Of a stretch of DNA of 32,468 nucleotides, positions 6,336-14,283 are shown one piece after another. The DNA is from Clostridia bacterium (GTDB lineage Bacteria > Bacillota > Clostridia > UBA1212). The DNA is taken from assembly GCA_017625675.1 (NCBI GenBank), contig JAGAKK010000026.1, positions 1 through 32,468 on the forward strand. The letters are read 5' to 3'. A program made the translations under genes and the position numbers. Each line of letters opens with the position of its first letter. The stretch's first letter is position 1. A model generated the notes under the pieces. The model was given only the letters and a program-made list of their open reading frames with translations, had not been told where the DNA came from and ran no database searches.

Positions 6336-7313
6336 TCAATTGAATTCTTCCCTGAAAAATCCTCTTGAAAAAGCTCGCTTGTGGTCAAGCGTCATACATT
6401 CCACACGGAAGCTCTTGTAATCAGGCTTCAGCTCAACGTCCACCACGGTAATATCATCCTTAAATGACCTTACGATTCTGGTCTCCCTCACGTCAGAAAG
6501 CACGCTTACACTGTGGCAAGGAGAACATTCTATGTGAAGTTTCACGGGCTGCCCCTCTTCATTGTCGTCAAGGTACAAAGAGTATATCTCCGCACCGGTT
6601 GACGCATAGCATTCCATACTCTCCATAGCTCCCAGCACGTCCTCATACTTAAGGGACGGCGCCTTTATCATGGTGTATCCGCCGAAGCAATCAATGTAGG
6701 GCGAATTGAAGTCCTGACAGAAGAAGTGGGTATCATCAGTAGCAACAGCCGCCGCCTTTCCGCCGCATCTCATATAGTGGTCGTACTCGTAATCTCCCCA
6801 GCCGTTATGCATCTCAGTTTCACAGCCGAAGTTAAAAATCTCAAAACTGAAAAGCCCTCTCAGGTTTTCAAAATCTCTTATGGTCTGATAAGACCACCTG
6901 GGGTGGTTATATTGGCAAAGGAAGCCTGCTTTGTTCGCATCGTCAATGGTCTTTTGCACCGCATCAAAGCTGTACACCCTTTCAAAGGGAATAAACTCAG
7001 TCCGATCCTTATCCTTCGAAAAGAAATTTATGTGGTATACGGGAATCTGCGCCCAGCCTTTAGGATACTTTTCGTCATTGTAATCATTATAGTCGATTTC
7101 AACACCTGTAATAGAAAGGAAATTTTCGTCGCTGAGTTCGTTGTGAGGAACCAATTTATTGTGGTCGGTAAAGGCAATGATACTATACCCCTTGGCCATA
7201 TATGCCTCTTTCAGTTGCTCAGGTGTCAGTCTGCCGTCAGAAAAAGTGCTGTGACAGTGAAGATTTGCCTTATAGAAATTTCCCTTTTCAGGTAGAAGAT
7301 AATGCCTTGCCAT
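6336..7313 (-). CDS. PHP-domain metal-dependent phosphoesterase
   Basis: A 325-aa cytosolic protein. PHP motif I is NLHCHSTFSDG (H19, H21, D26) and motif II is AFTDHN (D50, H51). Later metal ligands can be seen in GVEIDY, YNHPRWS and ATDDTHF. PHP domains use two or three metals to cleave phosphoesters; substrates range from histidinol phosphate to nucleotides (for example the YciV/TrpH group), and none can be assigned here. The start at ATG 7313 is preferred over the GTG at 7322 because AAGGAG, which runs into the nrdR stop, is correctly placed for it. It follows nrdR with only five bases between the genes, so they probably share a transcript. Confidence 0.87.
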   Translation of the reverse strand: MARHYLLPEKGNFYKANLHCHSTFSDGRLTPEQLKEAYMAKGYSIIAFTDHNKLVPHNELSDENFLSITGVEIDYNDYNDEKYPKGWAQIPVYHINFFSKDKDRTEFIPFERVYSFDAVQKTIDDANKAGFLCQYNHPRWSYQTIRDFENLRGLFSFEIFNFGCETEMHNGWGDYEYDHYMRCGGKAAAVATDDTHFFCQDFNSPYIDCFGGYTMIKAPSLKYEDVLGAMESMECYASTGAEIYSLYLDDNEEGQPVKLHIECSPCHSVSVLSDVRETRIVRSFKDDITVVDVELKPDYKSFRVECMTLDHKRAFSRGFFREEFN

Positions 7314-7318
7314 AAAGG

Positions 7319-7774
7319 TCACTCCTTATTTATCATCTTTTTAAGTTCTTCCATAAACGTGTCCACGTCTTTAAACTCACGGTACACGGAGGCAAACCTT
7401 ACGTATGCAACCTTGTCCAGTTTTTTAAGACGCTCCATAATCATCTGACCAATGGTGTCGCTGCTTACTTCTTTAGACATACTGGAAGTGAGCTGATGCT
7501 CAACACTGTCAACGAGTTCGTCAATCTGCTCCATAGTTACCTGACGCTTCTCGCAGGCACGCATAACACCCCTTTGTATCTTGCTTCTGTCGAAGCTCTC
7601 TCTGGTGTTATCCTTCTTAATAACAACAATCTGGATATTCTCCACCTTTTCATAAGTGGTAAAACGCTCTCCGCAGCTTTCGCACTCACGACGTCTGCGA
7701 ATAAAAGAGCCGTCATCTGCAGGCCTTGAATCAATTACTCTGGCACCTACAAAACCGCAATAAGGACACTTCAT
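7319..7774 (-). CDS. nrdR: Transcriptional repressor NrdR
   Basis: A 151-aa repressor of ribonucleotide reductase genes. The N-terminal zinc ribbon has CPYCG and CESCGERFTTYE. The ATP-cone follows from about residue 48 (VVIKKDNTRESFDRSKIQRGVMRAC) and senses ATP/dATP. The C-terminus has VAYVRFASVYREFKDVDTF. Length is standard for the family. AGAGG lies upstream of the ATG and its promoter is at 7837-7866. No nrd genes are in the window, so its targets lie elsewhere. Confidence 0.97.
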   Translation of the reverse strand: MKCPYCGFVGARVIDSRPADDGSFIRRRRECESCGERFTTYEKVENIQIVVIKKDNTRESFDRSKIQRGVMRACEKRQVTMEQIDELVDSVEHQLTSSMSKEVSSDTIGQMIMERLKKLDKVAYVRFASVYREFKDVDTFMEELKKMINKE

Positions 7775-7836
7775 TTCTAAACCTCTTTCTTTTTCTTTTG
7801 AAAATCATTCTGAACTATGTATTACAAAGTGATTAT

Positions 7837-7866
7837 ATTATACACCCTTCAATCAGCAATAATCAA
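7837..7866 (-). promoter_or_regulatory. Probable sigma-A promoter of nrdR
   Basis: On the minus strand a -35 TTGATT (7861-7866), an 18-base spacer and a -10 TATAAT (7837-7842). A second overlapping TATAAT lies five bases on. The -35 abuts the T tract of the rnpB terminator. Confidence 0.5.
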
Positions 7867-7912
7867 GAAAAAAAACCTCTCCGGAAAAATATTGCATTTT
7901 CCACGGAAAGGT
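7866..7912 (-). terminator. Terminator of rnpB
   Basis: On the minus strand AACCTTTCCGTGGAAAA pairs imperfectly with TTTTTCCGGAGAGGTT and is followed by a run of T. It lies just after the 3' end of RNase P RNA. Confidence 0.8.
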
Positions 7913-7925
7913 TCTGTTTTTTATT

Positions 7926-8268
7926 AAGCAAGCAAGCCGTAAGCCGGGTTCTGTCGCGGATGATCATCTATCTCGGCGCAATATTACTACTGCGCTCCAG
8001 CCACCTCGGAAACTGTCGGGCCGACGTAACGTTTCACAGCGGTGTTGCTCCGGATGGGGTTTACACGGCCATTATGTCACCACAATGCCGGTGAGCTCTT
8101 ACCTCGCCTTTTCATCCTTACCTGCAAAAACGCAGGCGGTAATTTTCTGTTGCACTTTCCTTGAAGTCGCCTTCACAGGGTGTTACCCTGCACCCTTGCC
8201 CTATGGAGCCCGGACTTTCCTCAGACGGTCCCTTTCGGTTGCGCCCGCGATCATCTGGCTTACTTGCC
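7926..8268 (-). ncRNA. rnpB: RNase P RNA, A type
   Basis: This is the catalytic RNA of RNase P, which matures tRNA 5' ends. On the minus strand the conserved blocks occur in order: GAGGAAAGTCCGGGCTCC (CR I), AAGGGTGC..GGTAACACCC, AAGGAAAGTGCAACAGAAA, GAGGTAAGAGCTCACCG, the GTAAACCCC block, AGATAGATGATC and ACAGAACCCGGCTTAC. GTAAGCC near the 5' end can pair with GGCTTAC at the 3' end (P1). The layout is the ancestral A type, not the B type of Bacillales. The ends are approximate, set from the promoter and from P1. It lies between spoIIIAH and nrdR with its own promoter and terminator. Confidence 0.95.
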
Positions 8269-8273
8269 GTTAC

Positions 8274-8302
8274 ATTATAGCAGACAGAAAAACTTTCTTC
8301 AA
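8274..8302 (-). promoter_or_regulatory. Promoter of rnpB
   Basis: On the minus strand a -35 TTGAAG (8297-8302), a 17-base spacer and an extended -10 TGCTATAAT (TATAAT at 8274-8279). It sits immediately after the spoIIIAH stop codon. Confidence 0.75.
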
Positions 8303-8305
8303 GTT

Positions 8306-8890
8306 TTATTCGTACACATTTTGCACAGACATTTTTGCAATAGAGATTCCTGTGGAAGTCTGAATTATTGACGCAATGGCACTGACTTCATCCTGAACAA
8401 GATTGTCAGCAACCAGTGTAACGTCTATCTCGCCGTCATTGTCGTAATTTACGAAAACGTCCTGATAGCCCTTGCTCTTGAGGGCCGTCTCAAGACTGTT
8501 TTCAATCTCCTGCATCATACCGATGGATTGCACAGTCTCCTGAGCCTTGCTCTTTTCTTCGTCAGCGGCAGTCTCGTTTTCAATTATCGCCATGCACTCC
8601 TCTGCGGCAAGGCTTCTTACCTCATCCCTTTCAAGACGAAGCCCTGAAAAATAGTCCTCTACGCTGTCGCATTTAAGGCCTGTGGTTACCGAGTCCTCAT
8701 CTCCGCTGCTCTCCAGGTCTTCACCGTCATTTGAAAGGACGTCCTTGTCGCCCTCTGTCTGATTGCTGCCCGCGGCCTCCTGTTTTTCCTCTTTAAGCCC
8801 TGTGTAAACGTTCTGAATTATCGCCACCGCAAGAAGGGCGCAGCATATACACAGCGCAATGATTTTCTTTACTTTCGCACTCAATTTCAT
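8306..8890 (-). CDS. spoIIIAH: Stage III sporulation protein AH
   Basis: A 194-aa mother-cell membrane protein. One N-terminal membrane span (IIALCICCALLAVAIIQNV, about 10-28) is followed by an acidic, Ser/Asp-rich linker. A C-terminal ring-forming domain of the SpoIIIAH/YscJ type follows, with the usual ALKSKGYQDVFVNYDNDGE stretch and DEVSAIASIIQTSTGIS. SpoIIIAH meets SpoIIQ across the intermembrane space to form the channel between mother cell and forespore. ATG 8890 is preferred to GTG 8896 because GAGGAG is only three bases from the latter. Last gene of the operon. Confidence 0.93.
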   Translation of the reverse strand: MKLSAKVKKIIALCICCALLAVAIIQNVYTGLKEEKQEAAGSNQTEGDKDVLSNDGEDLESSGDEDSVTTGLKCDSVEDYFSGLRLERDEVRSLAAEECMAIIENETAADEEKSKAQETVQSIGMMQEIENSLETALKSKGYQDVFVNYDNDGEIDVTLVADNLVQDEVSAIASIIQTSTGISIAKMSVQNVYE

Positions 8891-8986
8891 TATCACACAC
8901 TCCTCTTTATGTATTTTATAGTTCTCACACTGCCTACAAGAATATATATTTATTTATCTCTTGCAATATTACTCTCTAAAGCAAAT

Positions 8987-9421
8987 TCAAAAGACAACGT
9001 TGACGGCGCTTAATGAAATGCCGTACAGGGAAGAAACGGCCCTTATAATTTTTTCTTTGACGCTGTTTTTAGAAGCACCGGAGGAATATATAAGAACCCC
9101 TTTTATTTCCGGAAAGACAAGTCCGCTGTTGTCACCTGACGGAGTGGCGCTAACGTATACCGCTGCCTTTATTTCTCCTGCGCCCTCAATTCCCGAAAGC
9201 ATTGCCTCAAGGCGTCTTTCCTCGTAGTCTGCATAGCTTTCAAATTCGTTCCGGACAATATCCGAAGCTGCCCCTTGGCTCTGATAGTTCTTTGAAGCAG
9301 CACCCTCCGTTTTTGATTCTTTTTTTTCCAGTGCAGAGCCCAACAACATTGCCCCCACTCCTGCGGCAATGATGATCAACGGCAATTTATACTTTCCGAT
9401 AACGTTTTTCCCAAGCTTCAT
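8987..9421 (-). CDS. spoIIIAG: Stage III sporulation protein AG
   Basis: A 144-aa ring-forming component of the SpoIIIA-SpoIIQ complex. A membrane span (LPLIIIAAGVGAMLLGSAL, about 13-31) is followed by a charged linker. The conserved domain has YEERRLEAMLSGIEGAG and a short beta-rich insert (VYVSATPSGDNSGL), then KGVLIYSSGA and the C-terminal helix. ATG 9421 overlaps the spoIIIAF stop by four bases (ATGA) and is preceded by GGGAGG. The 96-base gap to spoIIIAH shows no terminator. Confidence 0.93.
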   Translation of the reverse strand: MKLGKNVIGKYKLPLIIIAAGVGAMLLGSALEKKESKTEGAASKNYQSQGAASDIVRNEFESYADYEERRLEAMLSGIEGAGEIKAAVYVSATPSGDNSGLVFPEIKGVLIYSSGASKNSVKEKIIRAVSSLYGISLSAVNVVF

Positions 9422-10104
9422 TGTTCTTCCTCCCAAAATATGCTGCACATTTCCCTTTCCGCACCGCAAAAGCCTCTGATAACACCGTATACAGCCTCAG
9501 AAAGGAGTTCCCTCTCCTTTTCCCTTTCACTTTCGTCCCTCTCTGATGTATTCTTATCGCCGCCCACCGGTTCTCCGTTAACGTATATCCCGTCAGGCTT
9601 TATCTCAATTTTGTCGATATCCTCACGACCTTGGGACTCTTCCGTTATCGTGTCATCATCCCCTGCAACGTAATTTTCAAGCTTGCAATAAACGTGAAGA
9701 ACCGTTCCAAACTCCGGTGAAGAAATGTCCTCGCAGACAATAAAATTGACGGTACTTTCAAGGCCTGTCTGAGCCTTTATTTTTTCCCGGAGCTTGCTGC
9801 TCATCTCCTCTTTATACTTCTCAATCACAGCATTGCCCCCTTCTGCATCAGTCTCCGTATCTGCCTTTATTTCCGACAGCATCAGCATATTTTTTAACTT
9901 TCCTGACAAAGCAGCCCCCAACCCGTTTTTTGAAATGTTGTCTGCACCTCCGGTAAGGGATATTACAGCGCTTAAAAGAGATACCGTGAACACAAGTCCA
10001 AGGCCTATTGAGGCATGATTTTTAAGGCCGCCGTCTTTAAGGACGGACAGGGCTATGCCGATAAGCATTGCAAAACACGACAATTTAATTACAGTTTCTG
10101 TCAT
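9418..10104 (-). CDS. spoIIIAF: Stage III sporulation protein AF
   Basis: A 228-aa membrane protein. Two N-terminal spans (about 7-23 and 33-52) are followed by a cytosolic or intermembrane domain ending IEIKPDGIYVNGEPV, an acidic/basic linker SERDESEREKERE and GVIRGFCGAER. SpoIIIAF has a ring-building-like fold in Bacillus and belongs to the secretion-like complex. GGAG precedes ATG 10104. The linker is longer and more highly charged than I would expect. Confidence 0.92.
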   Translation of the reverse strand: MTETVIKLSCFAMLIGIALSVLKDGGLKNHASIGLGLVFTVSLLSAVISLTGGADNISKNGLGAALSGKLKNMLMLSEIKADTETDAEGGNAVIEKYKEEMSSKLREKIKAQTGLESTVNFIVCEDISSPEFGTVLHVYCKLENYVAGDDDTITEESQGREDIDKIEIKPDGIYVNGEPVGGDKNTSERDESEREKERELLSEAVYGVIRGFCGAEREMCSIFWEEEQ

Positions 10105-10113
10105 AAGCTTCTC

Positions 10114-11151
10114 CTATCTTGCAATGACTGCAATGTTGATAATAAAGAAAGCCGCCATAAGGGCAGTCAGGCCGATTACCATCCCGGTAAGCTCCGCAGT
10201 CCTACCGATTATGTTTTTCAGTTTCGTACATAAAGGAGAACAGCAACCCATTGTCCCCGCCACAGCGCTTACGACGTTCAGGGCAAAATAGTATGCAAGA
10301 AGCGTAACAAGGGGCGACAGGCCTACCAATATTACGGCAAGTGAAGCGCATACTCCGCCGGCAGTCCGTATAAGCGCAGTGCTGGCTATTACGGTGTCTG
10401 CGGCTTCGGTAAGGTAGGCTCCCACAAGTGGAACCATTGAGCCTGCGTATTTTATGGTGCGTGCGCCAAGAGTCGAGGCAGCGTTAAGGGCAAGGCCTGA
10501 TGACACGGAGCAAAAAGAAAAAAGTGTCATTACAAGGCCAAGACCCCAGGAAAAGAATTTTTTAAGACTTGTCTGTATGCCGTTAAGCATGTTTTCACCG
10601 GCGACCGCAGAGGCATAGGAAAGCACTGCGTAAATGGCTGTGAACGGCAAAAAAATATGACGGAGCAGCAGGCTCATAGCCTGGGCGCAGGCCACGAAGC
10701 CGTATGCGCCTGCGCCCTTGCCTGCCAGGGCCACTGCAGGCAGGACCGCCAGTCCCACAGTTTCAAGGGAGGACATGGCGGTCTTTGCGGCGGCGAAGGC
10801 CGCCGCAAACATAGCTGCTGCCGGCAAGCCTGCCGCAGCAGCTATGCCTGCAGTGCCCGCGCTTTTATTAAGCAAACCGTTGTCCTTTGCAAGCCCCGAA
10901 AGAAATAATGACAGCAAACAAATTGCCGCAAAAGAAAGTATCAACCCCGAGTTTTCTTTCAGCACAGAAAACACCGAGCTCACAATATACAAAAGCAACT
11001 CCGTAGGCGCAAAAGGCACCCCTCCGCCCTCCTCCGCTACTCCCGAAAGAAGCTCTGCGGTGATCCGCCCGGCCTCCAGAGCCTCCTTCTCAAAGCCTGC
11101 TCCTGACACCGCCGCCCCTGCGTTACTTATTCCTTCTGAAAATCCCTCCAT
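10114..11151 (-). CDS. spoIIIAE: Stage III sporulation protein AE
   Basis: A polytopic membrane protein of 345 aa with eight or so hydrophobic segments from about residue 50 on (e.g. LLLYIVSSVFSVL, LILSFAAICLLSLFLSGL, IFLPFTAIYAVLSYASAV, GMVIGLTALMAAFFIINIAV). It is the large transporter-like core of the spoIIIA machine. Start choice is uncertain: ATG 11151 is taken, but its site (GGAAGG) is about 12 bases upstream, and an in-frame TTG at 11172 is possible. The hydrophilic N-terminus (GMEGFSEGISNAG) lacks the cleaved signal peptide described for some orthologues. Follows spoIIIAD with a gap of about ten bases. Confidence 0.92.
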   Translation of the reverse strand: MEGFSEGISNAGAAVSGAGFEKEALEAGRITAELLSGVAEEGGGVPFAPTELLLYIVSSVFSVLKENSGLILSFAAICLLSLFLSGLAKDNGLLNKSAGTAGIAAAAGLPAAAMFAAAFAAAKTAMSSLETVGLAVLPAVALAGKGAGAYGFVACAQAMSLLLRHIFLPFTAIYAVLSYASAVAGENMLNGIQTSLKKFFSWGLGLVMTLFSFCSVSSGLALNAASTLGARTIKYAGSMVPLVGAYLTEAADTVIASTALIRTAGGVCASLAVILVGLSPLVTLLAYYFALNVVSAVAGTMGCCSPLCTKLKNIIGRTAELTGMVIGLTALMAAFFIINIAVIAR

Positions 11152-11161
11152 ACCTTTCTCA

Positions 11162-11554
11162 CTACCTTCCAAGCACCTGCACCGTCACCTCCAACAGCTC
11201 CACCGCCAAAGGCAACGTTATCGCCGCTATTGCCAATTTCCCTGCCAGTTCCACGTTGCCGGCCAGAGCATTAAGCCCCGACTCTCTGCAAAAATCCGCC
11301 GAAAAATCGCACACCAGACACACCCCTATTATCTTGAAAACCGTTGCAAAATCATTACCGTCAATACCGAACCTTCCTGCCGCGTCCCTTAGCGTACCGC
11401 CAAAGCCTGCCATCAGCGTTACACAATACAACCCTGCCGCCACAGCCGCCGTAATGCCCACCACCGTATGAAACTCGCTTTTTGACTGCCGCACGAGGAT
11501 CACCGCCATCACCGCCGCCAATACCCCGCCGCAAAATTTCACAATGCCTTCCAT
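11162..11554 (-). CDS. spoIIIAD: Stage III sporulation protein AD
   Basis: A 130-aa protein with three to four membrane spans (VLAAVMAVILVRQ, VVGITAAVAAGLYCVTLMAGF, IIGVCLVCDFSADFC, LAIAAITLPLAVELLEV). It follows spoIIIAC and is usually paired with it. ATG 11554 has AGAGGTGG six bases upstream; the in-frame TTG at 11560 falls within that site and is rejected. Confidence 0.92.
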   Translation of the reverse strand: MEGIVKFCGGVLAAVMAVILVRQSKSEFHTVVGITAAVAAGLYCVTLMAGFGGTLRDAAGRFGIDGNDFATVFKIIGVCLVCDFSADFCRESGLNALAGNVELAGKLAIAAITLPLAVELLEVTVQVLGR

Positions 11555-11566
11555 TGCCAACCACCT

Positions 11567-11761
11567 CTACATTTTGAAAAGTGACTGCAGCGAAGTCAGC
11601 AACGTAAGTATCTTTTCCGCAAGCATTGCCAGAACGATAACAACACCCGCAATGGTAACCATAAGCACGTGCTCATCCCTGCCTGCTTTCGACAGCAAAA
11701 TATTGATTATCGCCACCACAATCCCCACCGAGGCAATCTTAAAAATAAGTTCCGTTTCCAT
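11567..11761 (-). CDS. spoIIIAC: Stage III sporulation protein AC
   Basis: A 64-aa protein with two membrane spans (IFKIASVGIVVAIINILLSK and VLMVTIAGVVIVLAMLAEKI) joined by the short loop AGRDEH, the usual size and layout for SpoIIIAC. GAGGGAG precedes ATG 11761. Expressed in the mother cell as part of the operon. Confidence 0.93.
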   Translation of the reverse strand: METELIFKIASVGIVVAIINILLSKAGRDEHVLMVTIAGVVIVLAMLAEKILTLLTSLQSLFKM

Positions 11762-11771
11762 AAGCTCTCCC

Positions 11772-12296
11772 TCACCATATCACCAGCACCGCCGCCAATG
11801 CGCCGCAAAGGCAAATCTTTATTGCCGCAGAGCCTTCTTTTTTCCTTTTAGCCTCAACCTCAAGCCTTATCCCCTTCATCTCCTCAGCCGCCGCGTTAAA
11901 GCTTTCCGAATATCGCTCCACGTCACTTAACGTAAACGCATGCTCCAATTTGAGAAGGCACTCCCGCTCCCTTTCCGGCACTCCTCCGCCGGGATAGGTC
12001 ATCTTCTCTACAGCCCCTCGCCAGGTTTCCGATGCCTCTCCCCCTTTTAACAGGCCCTCCGAAAAGTCATTGAATAAGTTTTTTTCTCCTCCGAAAAACT
12101 TGTCCCCTGCCTCCTTCATCACGTCACTCAGCATTTTCTCGGTAATGGCAATGCGACCCTCCAGAAACCTCAGCCCCTGCTCCAACCCCGAGTCAAACCT
12201 CTCCTTTTCCCGGAGCTCCTTATTGAAGCAATTTCCTAAAATATATGCTCCACCGATAATGGCGCCTGCCCCGATGCATTTCACCACAATACTCAT
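11772..12296 (-). CDS. spoIIIAB: Stage III sporulation protein AB
   Basis: A 174-aa protein with a first membrane span at 4-22 and a second at the C-terminus (IKICLCGALAAVLVIW). Between them is a helical domain resembling the GspF/type II secretion F domain (RFLEGRIAITEKMLSDVMKE, then ECLLKLEHAFTLSDVERYSESF). It probably anchors and regulates the SpoIIIAA ATPase. Normal length. It overlaps nothing and follows spoIIIAA by about 15 bases. Confidence 0.92.
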   Translation of the reverse strand: MSIVVKCIGAGAIIGGAYILGNCFNKELREKERFDSGLEQGLRFLEGRIAITEKMLSDVMKEAGDKFFGGEKNLFNDFSEGLLKGGEASETWRGAVEKMTYPGGGVPERERECLLKLEHAFTLSDVERYSESFNAAAEEMKGIRLEVEAKRKKEGSAAIKICLCGALAAVLVIW

Positions 12297-12311
12297 TCCG
12301 ATATTCTCCTC

Positions 12312-13217
12312 TCAACAAAGTCTTTCAACAGTTCCCGGCCCTCTTGTCCCGCTCAGAATTATGTACTTTTCAAAGAAGCCCTCCCGTATCATATTGGCAA
12401 TAACTCTTCGGGCCTTTATATCCTCCACACTGCAGCCGTGGGCCGTGGCAATTATCTTCACTCCTGAGTTCATGGCGCTTTCAAGTGCCGCAAAGTCCCC
12501 CTCGCCCCCGATTTCGTCAGTAACGATCACTTTCGGCGACATTGCCCTCAGCATCATAAATATCCCTTTTTGCTTACTGCATCCGTCATATACGTCGGTT
12601 CTCCTTCCAACGTCGTGCCTCGGCATCCCACCTTGCATTGCCGCAATCTCAGAACGCTCGTCCACAATACCCACGTTAACGCCTTCAAAACTGCCGTTTA
12701 CCCCTTCCCAACCGTCTGATAAGAGCCTTGCTATATCCCTTATCAACGTGGTTTTTCCACCGCAAGGCGGGGATATTACAAGGGTGTTATATATTCTGCC
12801 GTCACGTCCTGCCACGTGGGCCATCACCTTTTCTCCGCAACCCTTTATTTCGCCGGAAATTCTTATATTAAGTCCCGAAATCTCTCTTATGCTTCCGCTT
12901 TGAAGCACCTTGCCTGCAATTCCCACCCGGTGACCTCCGGGCAACGTAATGAAACCGTTTTTTATATCCTCGCTGAAGGCATAGGGCGAATTTTTGCAAA
13001 GTCTTACAAAAATTTCCGTTGGCTCTCCCGGCCCTACAACGTATCCTGCAATATGCTCCTTGCCGTCAATCACCACCGCCAAAGGGCGCCCTGCCCTTAT
13101 CCTTATCTCATTTATTTTCACATCGCCCCCAAAGGGCGCAACGATCCTCAGAACCCACACCGCAATCTTCTCCGGCAACACGTCCAATATCTCTTTTTTC
13201 ACTTTGTCAGCTGTCAC
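12312..13217 (-). CDS. spoIIIAA: Stage III sporulation protein AA, secretion-type ATPase
   Basis: A 301-aa cytosolic ATPase of the mother cell thought to power the SpoIIIA complex. Walker A is SPPCGGKTTLIRD and Walker B is KVIVTDEIGGEGD; a VGIVDERSEIAAMQGGMPR stretch and the FMMLRAMSP motif are also conserved. GTG 13217 is proposed as the start because AGGGTGAG is well placed and the family begins just before the DVLPEKI region; the frame extends to a GTG at 13253. First gene of the spoIIIA operon. A sigma-E promoter is expected upstream; ATAAAA near 13279 and AATATATA near 13257 on the minus strand are a weak fit. Confidence 0.95.
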   Translation of the reverse strand: MTADKVKKEILDVLPEKIAVWVLRIVAPFGGDVKINEIRIRAGRPLAVVIDGKEHIAGYVVGPGEPTEIFVRLCKNSPYAFSEDIKNGFITLPGGHRVGIAGKVLQSGSIREISGLNIRISGEIKGCGEKVMAHVAGRDGRIYNTLVISPPCGGKTTLIRDIARLLSDGWEGVNGSFEGVNVGIVDERSEIAAMQGGMPRHDVGRRTDVYDGCSKQKGIFMMLRAMSPKVIVTDEIGGEGDFAALESAMNSGVKIIATAHGCSVEDIKARRVIANMIREGFFEKYIILSGTRGPGTVERLC

Positions 13218-13293
13218 AATCTCACCCTGCCTCTCTTTCCATTTTCCAATCACTTATATATATTGGACAACTTCCCCTTTTATGACAGTTGAT

Positions 13294-13444
13294 TTGAGTC
13301 CGCATGAGTCAGTCGCACGCATGAGTCAGTGACCTGCCCCCTGACTCAGTCAAAAAAACTCCTTAATTATCGTCTTTTTATTTTTTTGGTGGCACTTTAG
13401 TTCCGCTTTAAACCATCGAGTCAGTGAGGGAAGGCCACTGACTT
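13294..13444. repeat. Palindromic intergenic repeat, copy 3 (MITE-like)
   Basis: Same orientation and order as copy 1. Two outer ATGAGTCAG units lie to the left. The 25-base left hairpin is at 13323-13347. An A run is followed by TTAATTAT (13363-13370), placed exactly 15 bases after the hairpin as in copy 1. GGTGGCACTTTAGTTCCG begins near 13389, and the right, reversed hairpin is at 13418-13444 (GAGTCAGTGAGGG..CCACTGACTT). It lies immediately upstream of the spoIIIA operon and may have moved or carried its promoter. Confidence 0.8.
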
Positions 13445-13459
13445 AAAAGATTTTTATAT

Positions 13460-13499
13460 AAAAAAAGCCACGCCCCTCTCTCTGTACGGAGGGGCGTGG
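13460..13499 (-). terminator. Terminator of the cysK-ispD transcript
   Basis: Perfect 11-base arms CCACGCCCCTC and GAGGGGCGTGG (13468-13478, 13489-13499), followed on the minus strand by CTTTTTTTATA. Confidence 0.9.
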
Positions 13500-13543
13500 G
13501 GTTACCTTGTTCGATAACATTTATTCAATTTATTGTTTGCACG

Positions 13544-14275
13544 TCAGGACCTTGTCATTGCCGCAAAGAAATCAATATCTTCCTTTGTGGTCAGCTTTAT
13601 ATTAAGGGAGCTGCCCTCGGTAAGTTTTACAGGCTTTTTGCAGAAAAGCATAAGACCTGCGTCATCTGTGATTTCGGGCACACTGTCCGGCGAAACCCGC
13701 ATAGCCTCTTCATAGTGTTTGTGAGCCTCTGCTATCTCGCTTACGATAAAACTCTGGGGCGTCTGCACCCTTGAAAGATTGCCTCTGGGGACAATGTCCG
13801 AAGGGCTGTAGGTAAAGCCGTCGTCACTTTTTATTACCGTGTCTGCCATTTTGCAGACTGTCTCGCAAGCGCCGTATTGCTTTGCATCCCAAATGTTCCT
13901 CGAGATTATCTCAGCTGTTACCAATGGCCTTGCCGCATCGTGAATGAGCACCGTATGCTCAGACAGTTGTTCTCCCTTTTCTGTGAGGTACGAGGACACC
14001 GCATTGACGCCTATCAGCGAAGACTCACGTCTGTCCTTGCCCTGAGAAAGAACACCAAGCACCTTCTCCACACCGAAAGCTTTAATCATCCTCAGAAGCT
14101 CTTCCTGCCACTCCTCAATGCACACAACGAATATTCCGTCAATTTCAGAATGCTTTGAAAAAGCTTCCAGCGAATAAATAATTATAGGCTTTCCATTGAC
14201 CTCTATAAACTGCTTAGGCACGTCAGCACCCATTCTGCTGCCGACACCGCCTGCCAAAACCAATGCAAAATTCAT
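13544..14275 (-). CDS. ispD: 2-C-methyl-D-erythritol 4-phosphate cytidylyltransferase (IspD), or TarI-like
   Basis: A 243-aa CTP-dependent cytidylyltransferase. Nucleotide-binding residues are LAGGVGSRMG (7-16) with PKQF at 20-23. Further conserved stretches are QGKDRRESSLIGV, HDAARPLV, NLSRVQTPQSF and DDAGLMLF. IspD makes CDP-methylerythritol in the MEP isoprenoid pathway. The AGGVGSRMG form and PIIIYSLEAF are also found in the close relative TarI (ribitol-5-phosphate cytidylyltransferase); no tarJ or other teichoic gene is nearby, so IspD is the default. ATG 14275 follows GAGGTG; the frame to 14287 overlaps cysK. Cotranscribed with cysK. Confidence 0.85.
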   Translation of the reverse strand: MNFALVLAGGVGSRMGADVPKQFIEVNGKPIIIYSLEAFSKHSEIDGIFVVCIEEWQEELLRMIKAFGVEKVLGVLSQGKDRRESSLIGVNAVSSYLTEKGEQLSEHTVLIHDAARPLVTAEIISRNIWDAKQYGACETVCKMADTVIKSDDGFTYSPSDIVPRGNLSRVQTPQSFIVSEIAEAHKHYEEAMRVSPDSVPEITDDAGLMLFCKKPVKLTEGSSLNIKLTTKEDIDFFAAMTRS

Positions 14276-14283
14276 ACTGCACC

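Noticed and set aside
7726-8371. Plus-strand frames across rnpB
   Set aside because: They lie antisense to a clear RNase P RNA and encode no recognisable protein.
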